Of a stretch of DNA of 64,000 nucleotides, positions 53,625 to 63,588 are shown in pieces (positions within the stretch are counted from its first letter, which is position 1; each line of letters starts with the position of its first letter). The DNA lies in the NCBI RefSeq assembly GCF_012985465.1, contig NZ_JAAQWN010000004.1:434001-498000 (forward strand), written 5' to 3'. The notes beneath the pieces were generated by a model, which saw only the letters and a program-made list of their open reading frames with translations, did not search any database and had not been told where the DNA came from. Source of the stretch: Pseudomonas sp. WS 5079 (GTDB lineage: Bacteria; Pseudomonadota; Gammaproteobacteria; Pseudomonadales; Pseudomonadaceae). The position numbers and the translations under genes were made by a program.

Positions 53625-55880
53625 TCATGTCGCAGGTACCGGCCTTTGGTAACTGTCAGTGACAGGCGCACGCCAGAAACGACGCTGGCTGCGTGCCATG
53701 ATCGGCGCCTCGAAAGCCCCCAGGCGCAGGCGCACGGCGCCCCGCTCGGCGCTGTCATAAATGGTGCTGTGAAAATGCTGGTAGCGTGCCAGCACTTGCG
53801 GGTGCGGATGGCCAAAGCTATTGCCGCGCCCCCGGGAGATCAGCACCGCCTTGGGGGCCAATTGCTGGACAAACGGCCATGACGAAGAACTGCGGCTGCC
53901 ATGATGGGGCACTTGCAACCAATCCGTGGCGACCGCCAAGGGTGTGGCCAACAAGGCGCGCTCGGCCTCGCGGTCGATATCGCCGGTCAGCAGCAACCGT
54001 TCGCCATTGGCCTGGACCTGCAGCACGCACGACTTCGCATTGCCATTGCTGGCATCCGCCCATTGCCACAGCTCAAACGCCACGCCGTCCCACTCCCATT
54101 GCTCACCGCTGACACAGGCCTGGGTATCGAGAAATGCCGGCAGGCCCTGGGTTTCCCCGCCCACCACGCGCTTGACCGGCAACCCGCGCGCGATCGCCGC
54201 AGCGCCACCGGCATGATCGGCGTCGGCATGGCTGAGCAGCATCAAGTCCACCTGGCCAACCCCCAGCTTGCGCAGAGCCGGCAGAACCACGCGCTCACCG
54301 AGATCGAAATCCCCCACCCGTGGCCCGGCGTCATACAACAGCACGTGGTTGCGGGTGCGCAACACGATCGACAAGCCCTGGCCGACATCCAGTTGCTCCA
54401 CCGCCACCTGGCCCAACGGGATCGACTCACGGGGCGGGAACACCGCCAGCAGCAACAAAGGCCACCCCAGCAGGCGAAAGGGAATGCCCTTGGGCATCGA
54501 TAACAGCACGGCGCCCAGCACACTGAGCAACCAGTAGCCCACGGGCACCTCGGCCGGCAGCCACGCCGGTATGTGCCCGGCCAGCAAGGTCAGGGCGCTG
54601 AACAGCCAATCCAGCGCGCCACCCGCCAACCACAGCAGGCCACTGCCCAGCCACGGCACTGCCAGCAACAACGTGCCCGCCAGCGCCAACGGCAGCACCA
54701 GCAGGCTGATCCACGGCACGGCAAACAGATTGGCCAGCGGCGCACTCAAGCTGATCGGCAAGCCGAGTATCAATAGCAGCGGAAACAGCCCGATAGCGAT
54801 CAGCCACTGGGCACGGCTCCAGGCCTGCCACGCACGCCAGGGCCCCAGACGGCCGCTGAAGGCCAGCAGCAACACGGCCACGGCGGCAAATGACAACCAG
54901 AAACCCGGTTGCAGGCTGGCCAGGGGTTCAAGGATCAATACTGCATTGAGTGCCAGCAGCAGGGGCCACCAGATCCCCAGATGGCGAAACCGCAGGCGCC
55001 ACAGCAACACCAGCCCCACCATCACACAGGCCCGCTGCACCGGCACGGCAAAACCGGCGAGCACGCCATAGGCCAGCGCCGCGGCGAATGCCAGGCCACA
55101 GGCCCAGGGTAACCAGGGCAAGCGCCTGGGCCAGCAACCGTAACGGGCCAGGCCGGCCACCAGCGCATAGATCAGCCCCGACAACAGGCCGATATGTTGG
55201 CCAGAGATGACCAACAGATGCACGGTGCCGGTGTCCTGCAAGATGCGCCAGTCCTCGGCGGCCAAACCGGAGCCGTCGCCCAGTACCAAGGCGGCCAGTC
55301 CGGCTGCGCGTCCCTGGGCATCCACCGCCAATAACTGCTGGCGGATCCCATCGCGCCAGGCATGTCGGGCAGGCGCCAGGCGCTGGCCATCCTTGACCGA
55401 CCCGGTCGCCCCCACACGCTGGGCCAATAGCCAGGCCTCCTGGTCGAAACCATGGAAATTCAGCAGGCCGGACGGGCGTTTGAGAGTGACAGCCAAACGC
55501 CAGCGCTCCCCGCTGCGCACTGGCGGGCCGCCCTGCCAACTCAGCCGGATGCGCTGGGGCAGCCGGTCCTGGCGTGACCGGCTGTCGCTCAGCTCGAAGC
55601 GCACCAGCCCATTGGCCTGCTGCGGTAGCCCACTGACGCGCCCTTCCAGCCAACGGGTCTGGCCGTCCAGGGCGGGCACGAGCCGCTCGTCCAGTGCTCG
55701 TTGCGCGCTGAAACAAGCCCACGCCAGGCCCAACAGGAAAAGCGCCAGCGGATAAGTACGAAACGGCAGCAGCATCAACGCCACCACCAACATGACCAGC
55801 AACCAACCGACCGGCGGCAAGGCAGGCAGCAGGCGCAACGCCAGCAGCCCCAACGCCAGCGCAAACATCCCTGTGCGCAT
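53625..55880 (-). CDS. comEC: DNA internalization competence protein ComEC/Rec2
   Basis: A 751-residue multi-pass inner-membrane protein. An N-terminal cluster of membrane segments is followed by the Competence domain (about 200-460) and a C-terminal metallo-beta-lactamase domain with LLSHADADHAGGAAAI (about 556-571) and VPHHGSRSSSSWPF. It forms the channel for single-stranded DNA uptake. It diverges from the DUF2062 gene and lies just before the exbB operon on the same strand. Competence in fluorescent pseudomonads is not generally shown, so the gene may serve another role. Confidence 0.94.
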   Translation of the reverse strand: MRTGMFALALGLLALRLLPALPPVGWLLVMLVVALMLLPFRTYPLALFLLGLAWACFSAQRALDERLVPALDGQTRWLEGRVSGLPQQANGLVRFELSDSRSRQDRLPQRIRLSWQGGPPVRSGERWRLAVTLKRPSGLLNFHGFDQEAWLLAQRVGATGSVKDGQRLAPARHAWRDGIRQQLLAVDAQGRAAGLAALVLGDGSGLAAEDWRILQDTGTVHLLVISGQHIGLLSGLIYALVAGLARYGCWPRRLPWLPWACGLAFAAALAYGVLAGFAVPVQRACVMVGLVLLWRLRFRHLGIWWPLLLALNAVLILEPLASLQPGFWLSFAAVAVLLLAFSGRLGPWRAWQAWSRAQWLIAIGLFPLLLILGLPISLSAPLANLFAVPWISLLVLPLALAGTLLLAVPWLGSGLLWLAGGALDWLFSALTLLAGHIPAWLPAEVPVGYWLLSVLGAVLLSMPKGIPFRLLGWPLLLLAVFPPRESIPLGQVAVEQLDVGQGLSIVLRTRNHVLLYDAGPRVGDFDLGERVVLPALRKLGVGQVDLMLLSHADADHAGGAAAIARGLPVKRVVGGETQGLPAFLDTQACVSGEQWEWDGVAFELWQWADASNGNAKSCVLQVQANGERLLLTGDIDREAERALLATPLAVATDWLQVPHHGSRSSSSWPFVQQLAPKAVLISRGRGNSFGHPHPQVLARYQHFHSTIYDSAERGAVRLRLGAFEAPIMARSQRRFWRAPVTDSYQRPVPAT

Positions 55881-56016
55881 GGATCATTCCTTTAAAGTGA
55901 CCCATCGAGTGTTAGCCGAGTGGTTCAAGGCGAACTATGATTTTTTGTCACAAAGTCTGAATTTCCCGTTCGTAGAATACGGGCATACTTGCCCCTCGAA
56001 CTGACCTGGACCCCTT

Positions 56017-56532
56017 ATGCCACGGCGCTTATTCAAACGGTACATGCCCGATCCGACCAGCATTCGGGAACACAAGTCCTTACGCTTTCTCGGCACGCTG
56101 CTCCATGACCCCAACCTGTGGCACCTCAATCGGCACTCGGTTGCCCGGGCCATGGCTGTCGGTCTGTTTGCCGCATTCATTCCCATTCCCTTGCAGATGC
56201 TGTTGGCCGCCGTCCTCGCCATCTCCGTGCGCGGCAATATGCCCATCGCCGTGAGCCTGGTATGGCTGACCAACCCGATTACCATGCCCGTGGTGTTTTT
56301 CTGCACCTATATGACCGGCACCTGGCTGATGAACATCCCGCCGCGCACCCTGCCCGATGAACTGACGTGGGAATGGATCAGCGGGCAACTGTCGACCATG
56401 TGGCAGCCGTTCCTGCTGGGCTCGGTGGTGATGGGCCTGGTATTGGGCGCGCTGGCGTACTGCCTGACCATGGTGTACTGGCGGTGGTGGGTGGGTCATC
56501 AGTGGAAAAAACGCCAGCAGCGTAATCGGTAG
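56017..56532 (+). CDS. DUF2062 membrane protein
   Basis: A 171-residue inner-membrane protein with two or three predicted segments: VARAMAVGLFAAFIPIPLQMLLAAVLAI (about 42-69), NPITMPVVFFCTYMTGTWLM, and FLLGSVVMGLVLGALAYCLTMVYW near the C-terminus. Family members are described only as DUF2062; a role in envelope homeostasis is a guess. It is divergent from comEC, as in other pseudomonads, and followed by gacS. Confidence 0.88.
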   Translation: MPRRLFKRYMPDPTSIREHKSLRFLGTLLHDPNLWHLNRHSVARAMAVGLFAAFIPIPLQMLLAAVLAISVRGNMPIAVSLVWLTNPITMPVVFFCTYMTGTWLMNIPPRTLPDELTWEWISGQLSTMWQPFLLGSVVMGLVLGALAYCLTMVYWRWWVGHQWKKRQQRNR

Positions 56533-56710
56533 TCGCCGAGGGGCCTTGCTGGCGCCAGCGCCGCGATGCAGCAACCCGACAAGCCAGCGCCTTGCCCCCT
56601 CAAGCATCTTTTGCAAGATTCCAAGCCCCTCATATGGCTACACTGCGCAGGTGGCGCAGGCCGGATGCCTGCGTAGAATCTCGACATCAGTGTGGTAGCA
56701 GGAGAGTGGC

Positions 56711-59464
56711 GTGCTAAGAAGAATGGGGATAAAAGGCCGCGTACTGTTGCTGACCTTGTTGCCTACCAGCCTGATGGCATTGCTTTTGGGCGGTTATTTC
56801 ACCTGGATGCAGCTCTCGGACCTGCAAACCCAATTGCTCAATCGCGGCGAGATGATCGCCGAACAGCTGGCGCCGCTGGTGGCACCGGCATTGGGCAACA
56901 AGAACACCGATCTGCTGGAACGCATCGCCACCCAGTCCCTGGAACAAGTCGATGTACGGGCCGTGTCCTTCCTGGCGCCCGACCGCACGCCCCTGGCCCA
57001 TGCCGGCCCGACCATGCTCAACCAACCGCCCATCGGCAACAGCTCGCACCTGTTGCAACGCACCGGTAATGACGCCACCCGCTACCTGCTGCCCGTGTTC
57101 GGCCGTCATCGCAACCTCGCTGGCGAGCTGATCCCCGACGAAGCCGATCGCCTGCTGGGCTGGGTCGAGCTGGAACTGTCCCATAACGGCATGCTGCTGC
57201 GCGGCTATCGCAGCCTGTTCGCCAGCCTGATGTTGATCGCCATCGGCCTGATCTGCACCGCCGCCCTGGCCTTGCGCATCAGCCGCACGATCAACTCGCC
57301 CATCGGCCAGATCAAACAAGCGGTGGCGCAGCTCAAGGATGGCAACCTGGAAACCCGCTTGCCGCCCCTGGGCAGCCAGGAGCTGGATCAGTTGGCGTCC
57401 GGCATCAACCGCATGGCCGAAACCCTGCAAAATGCCCAGGAAGAACTGCAACACAGCATCGACCAGGCCACCGAAGACGTGCGCCAGAACCTGGAAACCA
57501 TCGAGATCCAGAACATCGAGCTGGACCTGGCCCGCAAGGAAGCCCTGGAGGCCAGCCGCATCAAGTCGGAGTTCCTGGCCAACATGAGCCATGAAATCCG
57601 CACGCCGCTCAATGGCATCCTCGGTTTCACCCATCTGTTGCAGAAAAGCGAGCTGTCGCCCCGCCAGCTGGATTACCTGGGCACCATCGAAAAGTCCGCC
57701 GACAACCTGCTGGGCATCATCAACGAAATTCTCGACTTCTCGAAAATCGAAGCCGGCAAGCTGGTGCTCGACAATATCCCGTTCAATCTGCGCGACCTGC
57801 TGCAAGACACCCTGACCATCCTCGCCCCGGCCGCCCACGCCAAACAGCTGGAGCTGGTGAGCCTGGTCTACCGCGATACGCCGCTATCGCTGGTGGGCGA
57901 CCCGCTGCGTCTCAAGCAGATCCTCACCAACCTGGTCAGCAACGCCATCAAGTTCACCCGCGAAGGCACCATCGTCGCCCGCGCCATGCTCGAAGACGAA
58001 CAGGAAGACAGCGTGCAATTGCGCATCAGCGTGCAGGACACCGGCATCGGCCTGTCGAACCAGGATGTGCGCGCCCTGTTCCAGGCCTTCAGCCAGGCCG
58101 ATAACTCGCTGTCGCGCCAGCCCGGTGGCACTGGGTTGGGCCTGGTGATCTCCAAGCGCCTGATCGAGCAGATGGGCGGTGAAATTGGCGTCGACAGCAC
58201 GCCGGGCCAGGGTTCGGAGTTCTGGATCAGCCTTAACCTGCCCAAGACCCGCGACGATATCGAAGACCTGCCCGCCCCGCCGCTGCTGGGCCGGCGCGTG
58301 GCGGTGCTGGAGAATCACGAACTGGCGCGCCAGGCCCTGCAACACCAACTGGAAGACTGCGGCCTGGAGGTCACGCCGTTCAACAGCCTGGAGAACCTGA
58401 CCAACGGCATTACCAGCGCACACCAGACCGAACAGGCGATCGACCTGGCCGTACTGGGCATCACCGCCAACGACATTCCGCCGGAGCGCCTCAACCAACA
58501 CCTGTGGGACCTCGAACACCTGGGCTGCAAAGTGCTGGTGTTGTGCCCGACCACCGAGCAGATGCTCTTCAACCTGTCGGTGCCCAACCCCAATAGTCAG
58601 TTGCAGGCCAAGCCGGCCTGCACCCGCAAATTGCGCCGGGCGCTGTCCGACCTGATCAGCCCGCGGCCGTTGCGCAGCGAACCGGGCGAGCCGCTGTCCA
58701 GCCGCGCGCCACGGGTACTGTGTGTCGACGACAACCCGGCCAACCTGTTGCTGGTACAAACCCTGCTCGAAGACATGGGCGCCAAGGTGCAGGCCGTGGA
58801 AAGCGGCTATACCGCCATCGAGGCGGTGAAAAAAGAAGCCTTCGACCTGGTGCTGATGGACGTGCAGATGCCCGGTATGGACGGGCGCCAGAGTACCGAG
58901 GCGATTCGCCAGTGGGAAAGCGAGCGCCACGGCACGCCGCTGCCTATCGTCGCGCTGACGGCCCACGCCATGGCCAATGAAAAGCGCGCCCTGCTGCAAA
59001 GCGGCATGGATGACTACCTGACCAAACCCATCAGCGAACGGCAACTGGCCCAGGTGGTGCTCAAATGGACCGGCCTGGCCCTGCGCAACCAGGGCCCGGA
59101 ACGCGCCGTCGAAGGCCACGGCCCCGCCGCGCAACTGCCGGTACTCGACCATGAGGAAGGCCTGCGCCTGGCGGCCGGCAAGGCTGACTTGGCCGCCGAT
59201 ATGCTGGCCATGCTGCTGGCGTCCCTGGAGGCCGACCGTGAGGCGGTCTGCGTTGCCCGCGAAGCCAACGACAATAACGCGCTGATCGAACGGGTACACC
59301 GCCTGCACGGCGCCACCCGCTACTGCGGCGTGCCGCAATTGCGTGCAGCCTGCCAACGCGCCGAAACCCTGCTCAAGCAGGATGACGCCAAAGCCATGGC
59401 CGCCCTCGATGAGCTGGACCTGGCCATTGCCCGCCTGGCCAGCGAAGCGCGGGTCAACGCCTGA
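56711..59464 (+). CDS. gacS: Hybrid sensor histidine kinase GacS
   Basis: A 917-residue tripartite sensor kinase controlling secondary metabolism and biofilm through GacA and the Rsm sRNAs. Two N-terminal membrane segments flank a periplasmic loop (about 30-165). HAMP (about 185-240) is followed by the H-box His294 (FLANMSHEIR), the ATPase N- and G-boxes (NAIKFTREGTI, GTGLGLVISKRL), receiver Asp717 (LVLMDVQMPG) and HPt His863 (RVHRLHGATRYCG). Start is GTG with AGGAGAG upstream. ldhA follows. Confidence 0.97.
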   Translation: MLRRMGIKGRVLLLTLLPTSLMALLLGGYFTWMQLSDLQTQLLNRGEMIAEQLAPLVAPALGNKNTDLLERIATQSLEQVDVRAVSFLAPDRTPLAHAGPTMLNQPPIGNSSHLLQRTGNDATRYLLPVFGRHRNLAGELIPDEADRLLGWVELELSHNGMLLRGYRSLFASLMLIAIGLICTAALALRISRTINSPIGQIKQAVAQLKDGNLETRLPPLGSQELDQLASGINRMAETLQNAQEELQHSIDQATEDVRQNLETIEIQNIELDLARKEALEASRIKSEFLANMSHEIRTPLNGILGFTHLLQKSELSPRQLDYLGTIEKSADNLLGIINEILDFSKIEAGKLVLDNIPFNLRDLLQDTLTILAPAAHAKQLELVSLVYRDTPLSLVGDPLRLKQILTNLVSNAIKFTREGTIVARAMLEDEQEDSVQLRISVQDTGIGLSNQDVRALFQAFSQADNSLSRQPGGTGLGLVISKRLIEQMGGEIGVDSTPGQGSEFWISLNLPKTRDDIEDLPAPPLLGRRVAVLENHELARQALQHQLEDCGLEVTPFNSLENLTNGITSAHQTEQAIDLAVLGITANDIPPERLNQHLWDLEHLGCKVLVLCPTTEQMLFNLSVPNPNSQLQAKPACTRKLRRALSDLISPRPLRSEPGEPLSSRAPRVLCVDDNPANLLLVQTLLEDMGAKVQAVESGYTAIEAVKKEAFDLVLMDVQMPGMDGRQSTEAIRQWESERHGTPLPIVALTAHAMANEKRALLQSGMDDYLTKPISERQLAQVVLKWTGLALRNQGPERAVEGHGPAAQLPVLDHEEGLRLAAGKADLAADMLAMLLASLEADREAVCVAREANDNNALIERVHRLHGATRYCGVPQLRAACQRAETLLKQDDAKAMAALDELDLAIARLASEARVNA

Positions 59465-59503
59465 TGCAGAGCAACACGCCCAACGCCAATCATGGGCAAC
59501 ATC

Positions 59504-59537
59504 TCCTGTAGGCGCCGCTACGCCGGTGCCTACAGGA
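59504..59537. repeat. Inverted repeat between gacS and ldhA
   Basis: TCCTGTAGGC and GCCTACAGGA form perfect 10-bp arms around a 14-nt loop. No T-run follows (GATTTGTG), so termination is doubtful. The sequence differs from the REP families elsewhere in the window. Confidence 0.6.
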
Positions 59538-59575
59538 TTTGTGTCACCACACGCTATTTTGCAGGGAGCCTTTTG

Positions 59576-60565
59576 ATGCGCATCATCCTCTTCAGCAGCC
59601 AGACCTACGACCGCGACAGTTTCCTTGCCCAACCCTTGCCCGCAGGCATGGAGCTGCAATTCCAACCGGCGCGCCTGAACCTCGACACCGTGGCCCTGGC
59701 CGACAAGCACGAAGTGGTCTGTGCGTTTATCAACGACGACCTCAGCGCCCCGGTGCTCGAACACCTGGCCGCCGGCGGCACGCAACTGATCGCCCTGCGC
59801 TCGGCCGGCTACAACCATGTAGACCTGGCCGCCGCCAAGCGCCTGGGCCTGACCATCGTGCGCGTGCCGGCGTACTCGCCCCACGCGGTGGCCGAACATG
59901 CCGTGGCCCTGGTACTGGCCCTCAACCGCCGCCTGCACCGCGCCTACAACCGCACCCGCGACGGCGACTTCAGCCTGCACGGCCTGACCGGCTTCGACCT
60001 GGTGGGCAAGACCGTGGGCGTGGTGGGCACCGGGCAGATCGGTGCGACCTTTGCCAAGATCATGGCTGGCTTTGGCTGCACCTTGCTGGCGTACGACCCC
60101 TATCCCAATCCGCAGGTCGAAGCCCTTGGCGCGTGCTATGTCAGCCTGCCCCAACTGCTGGCCGAGGCGCAGATCATCAGCCTGCACTGCCCGCTGACCG
60201 CCGACAGCAAGCACCTGATCAATGCGCAATCCCTGGCCCATATGCAGCCGGGGGCGATGTTGATCAATACCGGGCGCGGTGGCCTGGTGGATACCCCGGC
60301 GCTGATCGAAGCTCTCAAGGACGGGCAATTGGGCTACCTGGGCCTGGATGTGTACGAAGAAGAAGCCCAGCTGTTTTTTGAGGACCGCTCGGACCTGCCC
60401 TTGCAGGACGATGTACTGGCGCGCCTGCTGACTTTCCCCAACGTGATCATCACCGCGCACCAGGCATTCCTCACGCGCGAGGCGCTGGCGGCGATTGCCG
60501 GGACCACCCTGGCCAATATCCAGGCCTGGGCCAACGGCCAGCCACAAAACCTGGTGCACGGATGA
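59576..60565 (+). CDS. ldhA: D-lactate dehydrogenase (2-hydroxyacid dehydrogenase)
   Basis: A 329-residue NAD-dependent D-2-hydroxyacid dehydrogenase. GTGQIGATFAKIMAGFGC is the nucleotide-binding motif (about 150-167), LRSAGYNHVDL holds the substrate Arg, and the catalytic Glu and His are in GLDVYEEEAQLFFED and ITAHQAFLT. It probably interconverts pyruvate and D-lactate at low oxygen. The start at 59576 has GGGAGCC upstream. It follows gacS, the order also known in P. aeruginosa. Confidence 0.93.
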   Translation: MRIILFSSQTYDRDSFLAQPLPAGMELQFQPARLNLDTVALADKHEVVCAFINDDLSAPVLEHLAAGGTQLIALRSAGYNHVDLAAAKRLGLTIVRVPAYSPHAVAEHAVALVLALNRRLHRAYNRTRDGDFSLHGLTGFDLVGKTVGVVGTGQIGATFAKIMAGFGCTLLAYDPYPNPQVEALGACYVSLPQLLAEAQIISLHCPLTADSKHLINAQSLAHMQPGAMLINTGRGGLVDTPALIEALKDGQLGYLGLDVYEEEAQLFFEDRSDLPLQDDVLARLLTFPNVIITAHQAFLTREALAAIAGTTLANIQAWANGQPQNLVHG

Positions 60566-60636
60566 TCAACGGTCACATACCGCACGCATGGTAAACAGAC
60601 GAGCGTGATAGGATGCCGCGCCTATTTGGAGGATCC

Positions 60637-61077
60637 ATGGCCGAACACGATTTCCGCTTCAGTTTGCTGAGCCCACAACACACCCTGATCGAATGCCGCG
60701 CCCTGGTGCCGGGTCGTTACCAAGTCACCGGCAATGGTGGCTCGATCAAGCATGGCGATGTGCTGATCGTCACCTTGCGCGGCAGCAAGACCCTGTCGAT
60801 GCGCCTGACCGTCGAAGGCGATGCGCGCTACTCCATCCGCCCGGCCGGGCAATGGGTGGCCATGGCGCAGGGGCCGAAGTTCGGCGAACTGGAGATTCAC
60901 ACCTGGAAGGTCAATTGCGACAGCTGCGACGCCGTGCTGGAGTTTGAGTTCTCGGTAGAAACCAAACTGACCAAGGAACCGCTGCAACCGGCCGCCACTG
61001 CGCGCATTGCCGAGTTGGGCTGGGCCACCGTCGGCGACAAGCACCGTTGCCCGAAATGCCAGCAGGCCGCGCCATGA
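60637..61077 (+). CDS. Small protein with two CxxC pairs
   Basis: A 146-residue cytoplasmic protein. It has CDSC (about 89-92, in NCDSCDAV) and, at the C-terminus, CPKC in DKHRCPKCQQAAP. The two cysteine pairs may bind one zinc (rubredoxin-like knuckle). Otherwise beta-rich with no known family. A strong ribosome site (TTGGAGGATCC) precedes the ATG at 60637; a start 8 codons upstream is possible but weaker. Its stop overlaps the META lipoprotein start as ATGA. Confidence 0.78.
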   Translation: MAEHDFRFSLLSPQHTLIECRALVPGRYQVTGNGGSIKHGDVLIVTLRGSKTLSMRLTVEGDARYSIRPAGQWVAMAQGPKFGELEIHTWKVNCDSCDAVLEFEFSVETKLTKEPLQPAATARIAELGWATVGDKHRCPKCQQAAP

Positions 61078-61478
61078 AGAGCCTGCTGATGGTCGCAGCG
61101 CTGGGCGCAGGCCTTGCCGGCTGCGCCAGCGATGAGGTCAAGCTCAAGCAGGATCACAGCTACATCGTCGAATGGATCGGCGAACGGCCCCTGATGGACT
61201 ACGCCCACCTGACCGTGACCCTCGGAGCCGATGGGCGGGCCTATGGCAATGGCGGCTGCAACCACTGGTTCGCACCGTACAGCCTGGACGGTGACAAACT
61301 CAGCTTTGGCAAGATCGGCAGCACCCGCAAGCTGTGTGCCGAAGCCCTGATGGAGCAGGAGCAGCGCTTCTTCAAGGCCCTGCAAACCGTGCAACGCTGG
61401 GACATCTCGCCCATCGAGCAGACCCGCTTCTGGCCTGCCGAAGGCAAGCCACTGCGCTTGTGGCTGGAAGAAGGCTGA
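61074..61478 (+). CDS. META/HslJ-type lipoprotein
   Basis: A 134-residue lipoprotein with lipobox LAGC (Cys17) and a META domain like that of heat-inducible HslJ: LTVTLGADGRAYGNGGCNHWFAPYSL (about 54-78) and GKIGSTRKLCAEALMEQEQRFFKAL. HslJ is linked to novobiocin resistance in E. coli. The start at 61074 is coupled to the upstream CxxC gene as ATGA. Confidence 0.85.
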   Translation: MKSLLMVAALGAGLAGCASDEVKLKQDHSYIVEWIGERPLMDYAHLTVTLGADGRAYGNGGCNHWFAPYSLDGDKLSFGKIGSTRKLCAEALMEQEQRFFKALQTVQRWDISPIEQTRFWPAEGKPLRLWLEEG

Positions 61479-61485
61479 CCACCCA

Positions 61486-61511
61486 GCAGGAGCCGGCTTG
61501 CCGGCTCCTGC
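61486..61511. repeat. Strong hairpin between convergent genes
   Basis: GCAGGAGCCGGC-TT-GCCGGCTCCTGC, perfect 12-bp arms with a 2-nt loop. It lies between the convergent META and TlpA-type genes, 7 nt from each end. No T-run, so a bidirectional block or a REP-like element rather than a classic terminator. Same layout as the repeat at 12251-12272 but different arms. Confidence 0.65.
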
Positions 61512-61518
61512 AAGGGGT

Positions 61519-61980
61519 TTAGCCGCGCAGTTCCTTGAGTTTGGCCAATACGCCCGCCGCCGTCTGCTCGCCCAACATCTGTGCCCGCACCTTGCCCTTG
61601 TCATCAATGATGTAGGTCACCGGCAACGCTTCGCTGCGCGGGATATCAAAAATCGCCTCGGGGTTCTGCGCCAGTACGGTGAACTTGATGCCCAGCTTCT
61701 CGCTGGCGCTCTTGAGCTCTTCACCCTGCACATTGTCGAAGTTGACGCCGAACACGCTGACCGGCTGGCCCTTGAGTTGCTCGGCCAGGGCGTTGAGTTC
61801 GGGGATCTCGATGCGGCACGGGCCACACCATTCGGCCCAGTAATTGATCACCAACCATTGTTTGTCGACGCGCTCGGACGCGACTTTCTGGCCGTATTGG
61901 TCAACGCCATAATCATTGCCGCAGCCGCTGAGCAGGAGTGTGGTGATAACTGCCAGTGCGCCTATCAGTCGCCGTGTCAT
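61519..61980 (-). CDS. TlpA-like thioredoxin lipoprotein
   Basis: A 153-residue lipoprotein: signal peptide with lipobox LSGC (Cys19), then a TlpA/ResA thioredoxin fold with WAEWCGPCRIEIPEL (about 50-64) and the cis-proline end EALPVTYIIDDKGK. It should reduce disulfides at the outer face of the inner or outer membrane. The partner is unknown. Diverges from arsC. Confidence 0.93.
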   Translation of the reverse strand: MTRRLIGALAVITTLLLSGCGNDYGVDQYGQKVASERVDKQWLVINYWAEWCGPCRIEIPELNALAEQLKGQPVSVFGVNFDNVQGEELKSASEKLGIKFTVLAQNPEAIFDIPRSEALPVTYIIDDKGKVRAQMLGEQTAAGVLAKLKELRG

Positions 61981-62095
61981 GGGGTAATCCTTAGCAAAAA
62001 TGAACGTGGGCTGCGGCCGATCGCCTCTTACGGTTTAAGGACACGCCGCAGCGCGGGTAGAATACCCGCCACCTTACGCAAGATGCGACCCGCAC

Positions 62096-63463
<1,368 letters not shown>

Positions 63464-63488
63464 GGGGTATGTGGGGCCAGCCAGGCCC

Positions 63489-63575
63489 CCATCGCAGGCA
63501 AGCCAGCTCCCACAGGGGAATGCATTCCAAATGTGGGAGCTACGGTGGTGCGACGATTCGACTTGCCTGCGATGG
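63489..63575. repeat. REP pair with an insertion in one arm
   Basis: The left half CCATCGCAGGCAAGCCAGCT with CCCACA is inverted relative to the right half TGTGGGAGCT ... TTGCCTGCGATGG, but the right half has 20 extra nt (ACGGTGGTGCGACGATTCGA) between GGGAGCT and TTGCC. The family core is that of 44354-44381. Confidence 0.75.
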
Positions 63576-63588
63576 CAGCACCGCGGTC

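Noticed and set aside
55915..55931. GCCGAGTGGTTCAAGGC resembles the D-arm of a serine tRNA
   Set aside because: No anticodon stem and no canonical T-arm follow at the right spacing (only a loose CCCGT/ACGGG pair near 55968), so it is at best a tRNA remnant and probably chance.
57884..60559. An 891-codon open frame on the minus strand over gacS and ldhA
   Set aside because: It crosses two well-identified plus-strand genes and the spacer between them, and it is rich in His, Gln and Val without motifs. It reflects codon bias in gacS and ldhA.
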